Origin: Opitutia bacterium
Lineage (GTDB): Bacteria; Verrucomicrobiota; Verrucomicrobiia; Opitutales; Opitutaceae
DNA: 64,000 nt
Direction: 5' to 3'
NCBI GenBank assembly: GCA_016187925.1
Contig: JACPIS010000023.1
Coordinates: 195,601 to 259,600, forward strand
Shown: in pieces, positions 1 through 9,366 of the stretch
Numbering within the stretch: position 1 is the first letter of the stretch
Layout: the number at the start of each line of letters is the position of its first letter
Position numbers and translations under genes: made by a program
Notes under the pieces: model-generated
Database searches by the model: none
What the model saw: only the letters and a program-made list of their open reading frames with translations
Told to the model about the DNA's origin: nothing

Positions 1-563
1 ACGAGGGCAACGCCCTCTGGACGACCTTCGCGCTCGCCGGCGTGCTCATCTTCCTCGTGCTCGCCGCGCAGTTCAACAGCTTCCGCGATCCGTTCATCAT
101 CCTGCTCGGCTCCGTGCCGCTCGCCATCGTCGGTGCCACGCTGCCCATCTTCCTGTGGAAGACCTCGCTCAACATCTATTCGCAGATCGGCCTCATCACG
201 CTGGTCGGCCTCATCGCCAAGAACGGCATCCTGATCGTGGAGTTCGCCAACACCCTCCAGGAACAGGGCGTGGCCAAGCGCGACGCCATCCGCCGCGCCG
301 CCGCCACCCGCCTGCGCCCGGTGCTCATGACCTCCGCCGCCACGGTCTTCGGCCACTTGATGCTCATCTTCGTGACCGGCCCCGGCGCCGCCGCGCGTAA
401 CAGCATCGGCTGGGTGCTCGTCGTCGGCATGGCCGTCGGTACCGTCTTCACGCTCTACGTCGTCCCGGCGTTCTACATGCTCATCGCCAAGGACCATGTC
501 CGCAGCCGGGTGGCCGCGCACGCCGCCGTCCCCGTCGAGGCCGAACCCGCCCTTGTCAAATGA
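1..563 (+). CDS. RND efflux transporter, C-terminal part (HAE1/AcrB-like), truncated by window start
   Basis: Only the last ~187 codons are present; the reading frame is open from base 3. The visible part is the second membrane half of an inner-membrane proton/drug antiporter of the RND superfamily. It has hydrophobic segments around the LAAQFNSFRDPF loop, a GLIAKNGILIVEFAN stretch typical of TM10-11 of AcrB-like pumps, and a last helix ending in VVPAFYMLIA. The tail after the last helix is short, polar and alanine/proline-rich. A TolC-type gene starts 17 bases downstream, so the two probably form a tripartite efflux operon with an adaptor gene outside the window. Substrate cannot be inferred. 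Confidence 0.93.
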   Translation, partial: EGNALWTTFALAGVLIFLVLAAQFNSFRDPFIILLGSVPLAIVGATLPIFLWKTSLNIYSQIGLITLVGLIAKNGILIVEFANTLQEQGVAKRDAIRRAAATRLRPVLMTSAATVFGHLMLIFVTGPGAAARNSIGWVLVVGMAVGTVFTLYVVPAFYMLIAKDHVRSRVAAHAAVPVEAEPALVK

Positions 564-580
564 CCGCCCAGTCGTCTTAA

Positions 581-1960
581 ATGAAAAACTTCATGCGTCC
601 GTCCCATCTCCTCCTCCTGGGTGCGAGCCTGCTCGCGACTCTGCCGGCCGTTGCCCAGATCAACGACGGCAAGGCCGATCCCGAATTCTCCGTGCCCGAC
701 CGGCTCGACCTGAACTACGCGCTCGGCTTCGCCCTCGATAACAACTTCGCCATCCGCCAGGCGAAGGAGCGCATCCGCCAGCAGGAAGGCGTCGTCCTCG
801 AGGTCCGCTCCGCGCAGATCCCGAACATCACCGGCGCCGCCGGCTACCAGCGCAACGCCGACGAGATTTCGTCCAACGGCCGCGACCACGTCTGGTCCGT
901 CAACATTACCGCGCGGCAGACCCTGTTCGCCGGCGGCGGCGTGGCGGCCAACGTCCGGGGCCAGCGCCTCACGCTCGATGCGGCCGCCCTCGCGCTCCAG
1001 TCCGTCATCAACGACGCGCTGCTCGATGTCCGCACCAAGTTCTACACCATCCTCGTCAACCGCGAGAAGATCAAGGTGCAGGAGCAGAGCACCGAGCTGC
1101 TCAAGCGCCAGTTGCAGGACGTGAAGAACCGCTACGAGGCGGGCACCGTGTCCAACTTCGAGGTGCTCCGCGCCGAGGTCGCCCTGGCCAACGCCCAGCC
1201 AGCCCTCATCACCGCGCGCAACGACTACCGCCTCGCCATCGAGGAGCTGCGCCGCGCACTCGGCTTCGTCACCGCGGCCGATACGAACGTCGCCAAGGTG
1301 CCCGATTTCCTCGGCACGCTCGAGTTCACGCCCGCCAGCTTCGAGCTCCGCGCCGCCCTCACCGCCGCGCGCAACCAGCGCCCGGACCTGCAGCGGCTCT
1401 ACAAGCTGCAATCCGCCGCGGAGGAGGGCGTGCTCGTGCGCCGCGCCGGGTATCTCCCGAACCTCTCGCTCTACGGCGCCTATGACTGGCGGATGAACTC
1501 CACCGGCTCCAGCAGCCTGTCCAACGCCCGGGACGGCTGGTCGGTCGGCCTGCAGTCGCAGTGGGATATCTTCGACGGCCGCGCCACCTCCGGCCGCGTC
1601 GCCCAGGCCCGCTCGCTGCTCGAACAGACCAAGCTCGCCGTCGCCGAGGCCCAGCTGACCGTCGATGTCGACGTCCGCCGCGCCATCTCCACCTTCCAGC
1701 AGGCCAACGAACTCGCCGAGGCCTCGAAGAAGGTCGTCGAACAGGCCGAGGAAGCCGTCCGTCTCGCCGACGCGCGCTTCTCCGCCGGCACCGCCACCCA
1801 GCTCGACGTGCTCACCGCGCAGAACGACCTGACCACGGCGCGACTCAACCAGCTGCAGGCCTACTACAGCTACAACGTCGCCGTCGCGAACGTCCGTCGC
1901 GCCATGGGCCTGACCGACGAGATGCGGCCCACGGGCGAGCTGCCCTGGCCGCCGAAATAA
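581..1960 (+). CDS. TolC-family outer membrane efflux protein
   Basis: A 459-residue outer membrane channel component. The N-terminus is a clear signal peptide (charged start, leucine-rich core, cleavage near AVAQ at about residue 26). The rest consists of two alpha-helical hairpin repeats typical of OEP/TolC proteins, for example NRYEAGTVSNFEVLRAEVAL near residue 190 and its internal repeat DARFSAGTATQLDVLTAQND near residue 405. It follows the RND gene by 17 bases and is followed by a strong intrinsic terminator, so it is the last gene of the efflux operon. Length is normal for the family. Which drugs or metabolites are exported is unknown. Confidence 0.95.
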   Translation: MKNFMRPSHLLLLGASLLATLPAVAQINDGKADPEFSVPDRLDLNYALGFALDNNFAIRQAKERIRQQEGVVLEVRSAQIPNITGAAGYQRNADEISSNGRDHVWSVNITARQTLFAGGGVAANVRGQRLTLDAAALALQSVINDALLDVRTKFYTILVNREKIKVQEQSTELLKRQLQDVKNRYEAGTVSNFEVLRAEVALANAQPALITARNDYRLAIEELRRALGFVTAADTNVAKVPDFLGTLEFTPASFELRAALTAARNQRPDLQRLYKLQSAAEEGVLVRRAGYLPNLSLYGAYDWRMNSTGSSSLSNARDGWSVGLQSQWDIFDGRATSGRVAQARSLLEQTKLAVAEAQLTVDVDVRRAISTFQQANELAEASKKVVEQAEEAVRLADARFSAGTATQLDVLTAQNDLTTARLNQLQAYYSYNVAVANVRRAMGLTDEMRPTGELPWPPK

Positions 1961-1984
1961 CCCGCCGCCCCGGCGTACGCGCTC

Positions 1985-2012
1985 AAGGCCGCCGTGAGGC
2001 GGCCTTTTTTTC
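1985..2012 (+). terminator. Intrinsic terminator after the RND/TolC operon
   Basis: A perfect 9-bp stem AAGGCCGCC / GGCGGCCTT with loop GTGA is followed directly by a run of eight T residues (2005-2012). It lies 25 bases after the TolC stop codon and separates the efflux operon from the AsmA-like gene. Confidence 0.93.
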
Positions 2013-2123
2013 AACGCGCCGGGCATCCGCTCCCATACCGGGATCGTTCCTTCTCCGCTCGTTTCAGTGTCGCGCGTTCCGCGCAACCTCCGTCACACTT
2101 CTGTGTCGTAGTCGAATCCTCCC

Positions 2124-5100
2124 ATGAAGCCGGTCCGTCCGCTGCTTATTGCCCTTGTTGTCGTGTTTGCTCTGGCCGCCGTGGCGGCGGGCGTCGCCTT
2201 GCTGCCGGGCGTGCAGCGCTGGGCCGTCTATCGCGTGGCGGCGGGCCGGCCGGGTTGGCAGCTCCAGCTGGAATCCGTTTCCGCCGACCCGGCCTCCCTC
2301 GCTCTCCGCGGCGTGCAGCTCGCCCAACACGGCGTGCAGCTCAAGGTCGCCCGGCTCGAGGCGGATTACTCCCTGTTTCAACTCGTCTTCCGCCGGCGCC
2401 TGCAGGTCGACCGCCTCGTGGTGTCGGGCGTCGCGATCGACGCCACGCGCCTCTCGCGTTCGAAAGCGGGCACCGGGGCCGCGGCGGCACCGGCCGTCGC
2501 GCCCGGAGCCATCGCGGGCGTCGAGCTGCCGCTCGAACTCGTGCTCGGCGAGATCGACATCGCGGGACGCGTCCTCCTGCCGGGGAGCGCCGGCCGGCCG
2601 CCAGCGCCCGCCGAATTCAGGATTTCCGGCGGCGGGCTCGCGCCCGGCCGCGAAAGCACGGTGCGGCTCAAGGCCCATGTGTCCGACCCCACGCCCGGAG
2701 CCAGCGTCGCCGAGCTGCAGCTGCAGGTCGCGCTGCAGTTGAAGCAGACGCTTCAGCGCTCCTTCGACCGCATCGGCGTGACCGCCGTGGTCGACGCCGA
2801 CGGTCCGCAGTTTGCCGGACAAAACCAGTTGAAGCTCGCCGCCGAGCTCGCCCGGATCACCACCGGCGAAAGCTACCGGCTGCAGCTCGACACGCTCCGC
2901 GGCGGCCGCACGGAGAGCGTGTTGTCCGTCAACGCCAAGCTGCCGACGGGGCAGGGCACCTTTGCCGGCGAGTGGGCGCTCAACGCCCGCACGGCGCAGC
3001 TCGAGCCGTTCTTCCTCGGCGCGCGCCTGCCGAAGTTCGACGCGCGCGGCACGGGCCGCTTCACCTTCACGCCCGCGACGCGCGCGCTCAGTCTGCAAGG
3101 CAGCCTGCAGGGCGAGGTGCGCGAGCTCGAGGTGCTGCAGCCCGCGTTGCGCGCCATCGGGCCGCTCAAGCTCCGCAGCGAGTTCGATCTTTCCGAGGCA
3201 GACGGGGTCGCCCGCCTGACGAAGCTTGCCGTCAGCCTCGCGGGCGAGCAGCCCGTGCTCGAACTCAACGCGTCGGGCGCGGCGGCCTTCAATCTCAAGG
3301 AGCGCCGCCTCCAACTCGGCGGCACCGCCACCGGTGAAGTCCTGCGGCTCAAGCTGCTCGGCTTGCCGCTGGCGTGGGCCCGGCCGTTCATCGGCGCCGC
3401 CGATGTCTCCGGCGGCGCGCTGGCCGGTGAGATCGTCTTCGCCATCGCGGAGGGCCAGAAGCTCACCGCGCAAACCGTGGCGCCGCTGCGCGTTGATGGC
3501 CTCAACGTCGTCCGGGCTGGTCGCCTGCTGCTTGGCAAGACCGACCTCACGCTCGAGGCCGATGCCGAATTGTCCGCGGCTTCCGCCCGGGCCACCGTGC
3601 GCCAGTTCGCCCTTCAGACCGCCGCGGGCGACCGCGCCGTCGCCGCCTTGCAGCTCTCGGCTCCGTCCGGCCTGCAATGGCCGGTCGTGGTCACCGGCGA
3701 TTTCACCGCGAACCTGCCCAAGCTGCTCGCCCCGTGGCTGCCGCTCGGCCCGCTCCGCTCCAGCGGCGCCCTGGATTTCACGCTGCAGAAGGACCGCGTC
3801 GAATTTCGCCGCGCGACCGCCGACGTCTCGGTCGTGGAGAAGGACGAAGCCGGCGGGGAGCTGATCCAGCCGCTGGCCTCGGTCGCGCTCGTGCGGCCGT
3901 TCGCGCTCGACCCTGCCACGCTGCAAGCCGACACCGGGGCGGACGACGTGGAGCTGGCCCGCCTCACGCTCGGGCGGTTGCCGCTGGCCCCGCTGCTGCG
4001 GGCCGCGCCCGGTTTCACGGTCGGCGGTGCGCTGGCGCGCGGTGAATTCGTCCTCGCGGCGCAGGGGGATAAACTCCTGTTGCGCGCCAAGTCGCCGCTC
4101 ACGCTGGCCGACGTGAGCGTGCGCCAGCTCAACCGTCCGTTGCTCGACAAGATCGCCGTGCAGGCCTCCCCGGTCATCGAAATCGTCCGCCGCTCGGTCG
4201 CCCGGGTGGCCAGCGGCGAGGTGACGCTGCGCGATTCCGGCGGGGCGGCGTTTGCCACGCTGTCCGGCGAGTTCACCCACACCGGCGAAACCGGTCTGCG
4301 CGCCGGGCTGACGTTCAATTTCGATCTGCCCGCCTTCGCGACACAGCCCGTGCTCGCGCGCACCGACGCGCTGCTCGCCGGCCGGGCCAGCGGGGAAGTG
4401 CGCGCGGCGTTCGACAGCGGCGCGACGCAGGTCGAGGCGCGCGCCACCCTCAACGGTCTCGTGGCCCGCGAGGGCAACCAGACTCTGCCGGTCGCCAACC
4501 TCAGCCTGCGCGCGGTGGCGACGCCGGACGGACGCGTGAGCGTGCAGGCGCCCATCCTGCTCGACCGGGCGGGCCAGCGCTCCGACTTGAATTTCTCCAT
4601 CGAAACCGCGCGCCAGGGAGCGGGATTCAGCTTCGATGGCCGGCTGACTGGCGAGCATGTCGACTTAGGCGATGCGTTGCTGCTCTTCGCGGCCGCCGGA
4701 GCGCCGCTGGGCTCCGAGGGGCCGGAGAGTTCCGCCGCGCAGGCGCGTGCGTTGTCGCCGCCACCCGCGGATGAAAAACCGTTCTGGACCGGTGTCACCG
4801 GGCAGCTCGCGCTCGACCTTAAGTCCGTCACGCGCGGCCAGGACTGGACGATGTCCGGTCTCAGCGGCCGGCTCACGGTCGAACCGGAGGGGGTGCGCCT
4901 GCCGAAGCTGGAGGCGGATTTCGGCGAGAAGAGCCGGTTCGTCGCGAAGGGCGGGATCGCGTTCGCGCCGGGCCCCGACCCGTACCACCTGACGGGGGAC
5001 TTTTCGCTGACGGAGTTCGATGCGGGGAAATTCTTCAAGGCGCTCGATCCGGCACGCGCGCCGACGGTCGAAGGCGTCTTCTCCGTCGCCGGCCGGCTGG

Positions 5101-5708
5101 AGGGCAAGGGCCTGACGCTGGACGACACGCTCGACCGCACCCGCGGCCAGTTCCAGCTGACGAGCCGGCAGGGCGTGTTCCGCGGGTTGAAGCGCTCGAC
5201 CGACAAGCTTTCCGTGGCGAGCAAGGCGGTCGAGTTCGGTGCGGCGCTCGGCTCGATTTTCAAGACCGGCCGCGTCAAGGAGGCGGTCGAGAAGGTCGCG
5301 GGGAACGCCTACTACGTCGACCAGCTCGCGCAGGCGCTGGGCGAGTTCAACTACGACCATTTTTCCCTGAAGCTCGTGCGCGACGAGTCGCTCGATGTGG
5401 AGCTGCAGGACATCAGCCTCGTCTCGCCCGAAATCCGGCTCAACGGCAGCGGCCGCGTGACCCACGAGGCGGGCAAGCCGCTGCTGGAGCAGCCGCTCAA
5501 CGTGTCGCTCACCCTCGCGGGTCGCGGCAAAATCGAGCAACTGGTCGGCCGGTTGCACGAACTCGACGGCACGCGCGACGAGCTCGACTACGCCCGCGCC
5601 AAGAACCCCGTCGTCCTCGGCGGCACGCTGGCCAAGCCCGACCCGACGCCGTTCTTCACCCGCGTCGCGGCCTCGAAGTTTACGGATTTTCTGACGCCCG
5701 ATAAATGA
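2124..5708 (+). CDS. AsmA-like/TamB-like large envelope protein
   Basis: A 1194-residue protein with one N-terminal membrane anchor (about residues 7-30) and a long, repetitive beta-rich remainder, the layout of AsmA-family proteins thought to bridge membranes and move phospholipid or help outer membrane assembly. The start resembles AsmA (short anchor, then a stretch discussing LESVSADPASLALRGVQL-type strands). The C-terminal 250 residues, with GVFSVAGRLEGKGLTL, a helix RVKEAVEKVAG and NGSGRVTHEAGKPLLEQPL, resemble the AsmA-like C-terminal domain. A large segment in between has no motif I can name. It stands alone between a terminator and an EF-G gene. The function is inferred from architecture; the exact family member is not certain. 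Confidence 0.75.
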   Translation: MKPVRPLLIALVVVFALAAVAAGVALLPGVQRWAVYRVAAGRPGWQLQLESVSADPASLALRGVQLAQHGVQLKVARLEADYSLFQLVFRRRLQVDRLVVSGVAIDATRLSRSKAGTGAAAAPAVAPGAIAGVELPLELVLGEIDIAGRVLLPGSAGRPPAPAEFRISGGGLAPGRESTVRLKAHVSDPTPGASVAELQLQVALQLKQTLQRSFDRIGVTAVVDADGPQFAGQNQLKLAAELARITTGESYRLQLDTLRGGRTESVLSVNAKLPTGQGTFAGEWALNARTAQLEPFFLGARLPKFDARGTGRFTFTPATRALSLQGSLQGEVRELEVLQPALRAIGPLKLRSEFDLSEADGVARLTKLAVSLAGEQPVLELNASGAAAFNLKERRLQLGGTATGEVLRLKLLGLPLAWARPFIGAADVSGGALAGEIVFAIAEGQKLTAQTVAPLRVDGLNVVRAGRLLLGKTDLTLEADAELSAASARATVRQFALQTAAGDRAVAALQLSAPSGLQWPVVVTGDFTANLPKLLAPWLPLGPLRSSGALDFTLQKDRVEFRRATADVSVVEKDEAGGELIQPLASVALVRPFALDPATLQADTGADDVELARLTLGRLPLAPLLRAAPGFTVGGALARGEFVLAAQGDKLLLRAKSPLTLADVSVRQLNRPLLDKIAVQASPVIEIVRRSVARVASGEVTLRDSGGAAFATLSGEFTHTGETGLRAGLTFNFDLPAFATQPVLARTDALLAGRASGEVRAAFDSGATQVEARATLNGLVAREGNQTLPVANLSLRAVATPDGRVSVQAPILLDRAGQRSDLNFSIETARQGAGFSFDGRLTGEHVDLGDALLLFAAAGAPLGSEGPESSAAQARALSPPPADEKPFWTGVTGQLALDLKSVTRGQDWTMSGLSGRLTVEPEGVRLPKLEADFGEKSRFVAKGGIAFAPGPDPYHLTGDFSLTEFDAGKFFKALDPARAPTVEGVFSVAGRLEGKGLTLDDTLDRTRGQFQLTSRQGVFRGLKRSTDKLSVASKAVEFGAALGSIFKTGRVKEAVEKVAGNAYYVDQLAQALGEFNYDHFSLKLVRDESLDVELQDISLVSPEIRLNGSGRVTHEAGKPLLEQPLNVSLTLAGRGKIEQLVGRLHELDGTRDELDYARAKNPVVLGGTLAKPDPTPFFTRVAASKFTDFLTPDK

Positions 5709-5828
5709 CGCGCAGTTTGCGCCAAAAAATGCCCGGGGAACGGGCTCGACCCGGCGCGTCGGGCGGATAGTTTTTGGGTTCCAAGAATTTCACCGGCGCG
5801 ACCCCACGGCCGGGCCGGTCCCAACCCC

Positions 5829-5833
5829 AGGAG
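5829..5833 (+). promoter_or_regulatory. Shine-Dalgarno AGGAG deciding the EF-G-like start
   Basis: AGGAG lies nine bases before ATG 5843. An in-frame TTG at 5774 would add 23 residues, but it has no such site and the extension is not EF-G-like, so 5843 is the chosen start. Confidence 0.8.
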
Positions 5834-5842
5834 ACCACGCTT

Positions 5843-7951
5843 ATGAACGGCCAACGTCCGGGAGACATCAGGAACTTCGCCATCGTGGGACACGCGGGCT
5901 CCGGCAAGACCATGCTTGCCGAGGCCATGCTGCTCTGCGGCGGCGCCATCCATCGGATGGGTGCCATCGCCCAGGGCACCACCGTGTCGGACTACCATGT
6001 GGGCGAGCAGCAAAGGCACCTCTCGCTCCACGGCACGCCGCTCAACTGCGAATGGCAGGGGCGGCGTTTCAATTTCATCGACTCGCCCGGTTCGCTCGAT
6101 TTCTCGAACGAGGCGATCAACGCCCTCAAGGTGGCCGACTTCGCGCTCGTCGTCATCCACGCCGGCCACGGCATCGGCGTCGGCACCGAGCTGATGTGGG
6201 ACTACGCCGGGCAGCTCGGCATCCCGCGGATCGTCGTCGTCAATGTCCTCGACAAGGAGAAATACGACTTCGACGCGCTCGTCGCCGAGATCCGCGAGCG
6301 GTTCGGCAATGCGGTCTTCCCCATGCAGGTGCCGATGGACACCGGCCCGGGTTTCCACCAAGTGCTCGATGTCCTCCGCAGCGAGGTGGTCAGCTACGCC
6401 GCCGACCGCTCCGGCAAATACAAGGAGGAGCCCGCCGCGGGCGTGTGGAAGGAGCGCGTCGAGGCGATGCACAAGGAGCTCATCGAGCACATCGCCGAGA
6501 GCGACGACTCGCTGCTCCAGAAATTTTTCGACGAGGGTGGCCTCTCCGAGGAGGTGATGCGCACCGGCATCCACCCGGCCGTGCAGAACCAGGTGTTCGT
6601 TCCGCTGCTCTGCACCTCCGGCGAGACCAACGTCGGCGTCGCGCGCCTGATGGATTTCATCGGCAAATACGGCTCGTCGCCCGAGGACCGCAAGACCGTG
6701 GGCGCCGTCGCCACCGCCACCGGCTCGCCCTGCCTCGTGCGCCTCGACGGCGCCGAGCCCGTCGCCTACGTCTTCAAGACCCTCACCGACACGCAGAGCG
6801 GCGATCTCTCGATCTTCCGCGTCTACTCCGGCGCCATCAAGGCCGGCATGGACATGCACAACAGCGAGCGCCGCGTTTCCGAGCGCATCGGCCAGCTCTA
6901 CCGGCTCAACGGCAAGCTCCGCACGCCCGTCGAGGCGCTGACCGCCGGCGACATCGGCGCGGCGGTGAAACTGAAGGACACCCACACGGGCAACACGCTC
7001 TGCGACGCCCGCCACACCGTGGCGCTGCCCAAGCTCACTTACCCGACGCCCTACACGCAGGCCGCGCTCAAGCTCAACGCGCCCGGCGACGAGGAGAGGC
7101 TCGCCGCCGGCCTCGCCGCGTTGCACGAGGAGGATCCGGCGTTCTCGTATCACACCGACCCGGAGATCCACCAGTTCATCATCGCCGCGCAGGGCGAGTT
7201 GCACCTCGAGGTGCTCTTCGAGCGGCTCAAGCGCCGGTACAAGGTCGACGTCTCGCTCGAGCCGCCGAAGATCCGCTACCGCGAGACCATCCGCGGCAAG
7301 GCCGAGGCGCGCTACCGCCACAAGAAGCAGACCGGCGGCGCCGGCCAGTTTGCCGAGGTGTGGCTGCGCCTCGAGCCCGGCCCGCGCGACAGCGGGCTGA
7401 AATTCGCGGAGACGCTCGTCGGCCAGGATGTCGACCGCGTCTTCGTGCCGTCGGTGGAGAAGGGCGTGAAGACCGCGGGCGGCGAGGGCGTCCATGCCGG
7501 CTACCGCGTCACCGACGTGAAGATCGATTTCTTCGGCGGCAAGATGCACCCGGTCGACTCGAAGGACATCGCCTTCCAGATCGCCGGCTACTTCGCCTTC
7601 CGCGAGGCGTTCCAGAACGCCCGCCCCGTGCTGCTCGAGCCCATCCACGAGCTGGAGATCCGCGTGCCGGAGGAGTTCGTCGGCCGCGTGGTCGGCGACC
7701 TGTCCGGCCGCCGCGGGCGCATCCTCGGCATGGACGTGGCCGGCCGCCTGCAGATCGTCAAGGCGCAGGTGCCCGCCGCCCAGCTCTACCACTACGGCAC
7801 GGTGCTCCGCTCGCTCACCGGCGGGCGCGGCCTGCACAGCGAGAAATTCGGCCACTACGAGGAGATGCCGCCCGAGACCGAGAAGAAACTCGTCGAGGAA
7901 TACCAGAAAGCCCGCGCCGCCGGCACCGCCGGCCACAACCACGCGCACTGA
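5843..7951 (+). CDS. EF-G-like translational GTPase (EF-G2/FusA2 type)
   Basis: A 702-residue protein collinear with elongation factor G: GTPase domain, domain II (about 285-370), domain III, an EF-G domain IV region (GGAGQFAEVWL near 515) and a C-terminal fold ending near residue 680. The P-loop GHAGSGKT is at 16-23 and the switch 2 motif is DSPG at 80-83 (DTPG in most EF-Gs). The guanine-specificity motif is N134-V-L-D137, where canonical EF-G has NKxD. The gene stands alone and not in the str operon (rpsL-rpsG-fusA-tuf), which also points to an EF-G paralogue. Paralogues of this sort have been linked to ribosome recycling or to unknown roles; the role here is not determined. Confidence 0.88.
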   Translation: MNGQRPGDIRNFAIVGHAGSGKTMLAEAMLLCGGAIHRMGAIAQGTTVSDYHVGEQQRHLSLHGTPLNCEWQGRRFNFIDSPGSLDFSNEAINALKVADFALVVIHAGHGIGVGTELMWDYAGQLGIPRIVVVNVLDKEKYDFDALVAEIRERFGNAVFPMQVPMDTGPGFHQVLDVLRSEVVSYAADRSGKYKEEPAAGVWKERVEAMHKELIEHIAESDDSLLQKFFDEGGLSEEVMRTGIHPAVQNQVFVPLLCTSGETNVGVARLMDFIGKYGSSPEDRKTVGAVATATGSPCLVRLDGAEPVAYVFKTLTDTQSGDLSIFRVYSGAIKAGMDMHNSERRVSERIGQLYRLNGKLRTPVEALTAGDIGAAVKLKDTHTGNTLCDARHTVALPKLTYPTPYTQAALKLNAPGDEERLAAGLAALHEEDPAFSYHTDPEIHQFIIAAQGELHLEVLFERLKRRYKVDVSLEPPKIRYRETIRGKAEARYRHKKQTGGAGQFAEVWLRLEPGPRDSGLKFAETLVGQDVDRVFVPSVEKGVKTAGGEGVHAGYRVTDVKIDFFGGKMHPVDSKDIAFQIAGYFAFREAFQNARPVLLEPIHELEIRVPEEFVGRVVGDLSGRRGRILGMDVAGRLQIVKAQVPAAQLYHYGTVLRSLTGGRGLHSEKFGHYEEMPPETEKKLVEEYQKARAAGTAGHNHAH

Positions 7952-7960
7952 GGCTTCTAG

Positions 7961-7996
7961 CTGTCATTGCGAGGAGCGAAGCGACGCAGCAATCCA
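7961..7996. repeat. GTCATTGCGAG-type palindromic element, half copy
   Basis: TGTCATTGCGAGGAGCGAAG followed by CGACGCAGCAATCCAG. It is one arm of the palindrome that is complete inside the acyl-CoA synthetase gene at 52833-52906. It begins ten bases after the EF-G-like stop codon. Confidence 0.7.
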
Positions 7997-8068
7997 GTCG
8001 GACGGAGCGGCACGCCCGACTTTGCAGACTCGCGACGACAGACTCAATTGGACTGTGTCTTGCCCAAT

Positions 8069-8136
8069 GGGGGAGGGGCTTCCCGCCCCGACTGGCTCCG
8101 TTGCCGCCTTTCGTCGCGGCGTAAAGCCGCTCCCAC
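8069..8136. repeat. Degenerate long stem-loop, GGGAGGGGCTT family
   Basis: The arms GGGGGAGGGGCTTCCCGCCC (8069-8088, continuing to 8092) and GTCGCGGCGTAAAGCCGCTC (8113-8132, continuing to 8136) are diverged relatives of the perfect stem-loop at 36819-36887. Even the loop start ACTGGCTC is shared with that copy. The copy lies just upstream of the AAA ATPase gene. Confidence 0.65.
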
Positions 8137-8192
8137 ATCCGCGCGCCGCCGCGGAGCTTGAGCTTTCGCGGGGGCGCGCGTAATTTTGCGGC

Positions 8193-9203
8193 GTGATCGC
8201 CTCGGTCCAGTTCAAGAATTTCAAGGCGTTGCGCGCGGCGGACGTGCGGCTGGAGCTGTTCAACCTCGTGCTCGGCCCGAGCGGCAGCGGCAAGACGAGC
8301 CTCATCCAGGCGTTGCTGCGCCTGCGCGCGCTGGCGGGCCTGCCGGCGGTGCACGCGCATGAACTGAAGGCTGCCCGGCCGGACGGCCCGCGTCTGGAAT
8401 TCCGTTTCATGCCGCCGTTTCAGGACGTGTTGGTCACCCTCGCATGCGGCTCGGTCGAGCCGGTCTGCAACCTGCTCGTGGTGGATCATCCGCCGGGGCC
8501 GGCGGGGGAGAAACTTTGGGAGCAGCTGCGCGCGCGGCTGATGACGATCCGGGCCTACCTGTTCGACCATTACGCCATGGCGGCGCCGGCGAAGCGCGCC
8601 GAGGGCACGGAGCTTGCCTCCAACGCCGGCAACCTCGCCGCCGTGCTGGCGGACTGGCGGGAGAAGCAGCCCGCGGTCTACACGGCGCTCATGGCGGAGT
8701 TTTTCCGGATCATGCCCGAGTTCGACCTCGTCGATTTCCACGACGTGGGCGACGGACGGGTGGAGCTGCGGGCGAAGCTGGCCGAGGGCGGCGAGTTCAT
8801 TCCTGCGGAGAATTTGTCCCAAGGCATGCTCTACCTGCTGGCGACGCTGACCCTCGCCTACAATCCGGCGCCGCCCGCGGTGGTCTGCCTGGAGGAGGCC
8901 GACCGAGGCGTGCATCCGCGCATGCTGCGCGAGGTGCGCGACGCGCTCTACCGGCTCGCCTATCCGCGGGACTGCGCGCTCGAGCGCGCGCCGGTGCAGG
9001 TGATCGCCACCACCCATTCGCCGTACCTGCTCGACCTGTTCAAGGACCATCCGGAGGAGGTCGTGCTCGGCCACAAGCGCGGGCGCGCGGCCACCTTCGA
9101 GCGACTCTCCGAGCGGACCGACCTGCTGGAGCTGATGCGCGAGGCGCACCTCGGCGACCTGTGGTTCAGCGGCATCCTCGGCGGTGTGCCCGGCGAGGAG
9201 TGA
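8193..9203 (+). CDS. AAA_21/RecF-like ATPase of a two-gene ATPase-TOPRIM-like locus
   Basis: A 336-residue stand-alone ABC/SMC-type ATPase with a GTG start. It opens with FKNFKALRAADVRL and a Walker A GPSGSGKT at 28-35, has a signature-like NLSQGM in the middle, a Walker B AVVCLEEADRGVHP near 230, and a histidine switch VIATTHSPYLLDL near 270. There is no coiled coil of Rad50 length and no fused nuclease domain. The next gene on the same strand encodes a small protein with TOPRIM-like acidic motifs, an arrangement reminiscent of OLD/Gabija/PARIS-type ATPase plus TOPRIM partners. A defence role is inference from this pairing only; a housekeeping DNA-repair or signalling ATPase is equally possible. 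Confidence 0.85.
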   Translation: MIASVQFKNFKALRAADVRLELFNLVLGPSGSGKTSLIQALLRLRALAGLPAVHAHELKAARPDGPRLEFRFMPPFQDVLVTLACGSVEPVCNLLVVDHPPGPAGEKLWEQLRARLMTIRAYLFDHYAMAAPAKRAEGTELASNAGNLAAVLADWREKQPAVYTALMAEFFRIMPEFDLVDFHDVGDGRVELRAKLAEGGEFIPAENLSQGMLYLLATLTLAYNPAPPAVVCLEEADRGVHPRMLREVRDALYRLAYPRDCALERAPVQVIATTHSPYLLDLFKDHPEEVVLGHKRGRAATFERLSERTDLLELMREAHLGDLWFSGILGGVPGEE

Positions 9204-9223
9204 AGAAAGCCCCGATGCTCTCA

Positions 9224-9331
9224 GCCACAAAAAGGCACAAGGACCCGATTGCTGTTGAGACCATCCTGGCGCCTATAGGCGCGCGGAAGATGCGGCCGGC
9301 CGGCCATGAGTTGTTTTGTGCCTCTTTGTGG
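9224..9331. repeat. Inverted repeat GCCACAAAAAGGCACAA
   Basis: The left arm GCCACAAAAAGGCACAA (9224-9240) pairs with TTGTGCCTCTTTGTGGC (9315-9331): 17 bp with one mismatch around a 74-base GC-rich centre. It fills the gap between the ATPase and the TOPRIM-like gene. A single arm of the same family is at 36691-36707. Confidence 0.8.
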
Positions 9332-9366
9332 CCAACAGTTCGGCAGTCCGAAGGTCGGATGCTCGC

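Noticed and set aside
473..2086. Long open frame antisense to the TolC gene, and similar ones antisense to AsmA-like, EF-G-like, Aas-like, smc, thrA, pilB, zwf, synthetase, oxidoreductase and tyrS genes
   Set aside because: They mirror the codons of well-supported genes in GC-rich DNA. Their products are low-complexity (Arg/Ala/Gly or Leu/Val/Glu-rich) and show no family motifs.
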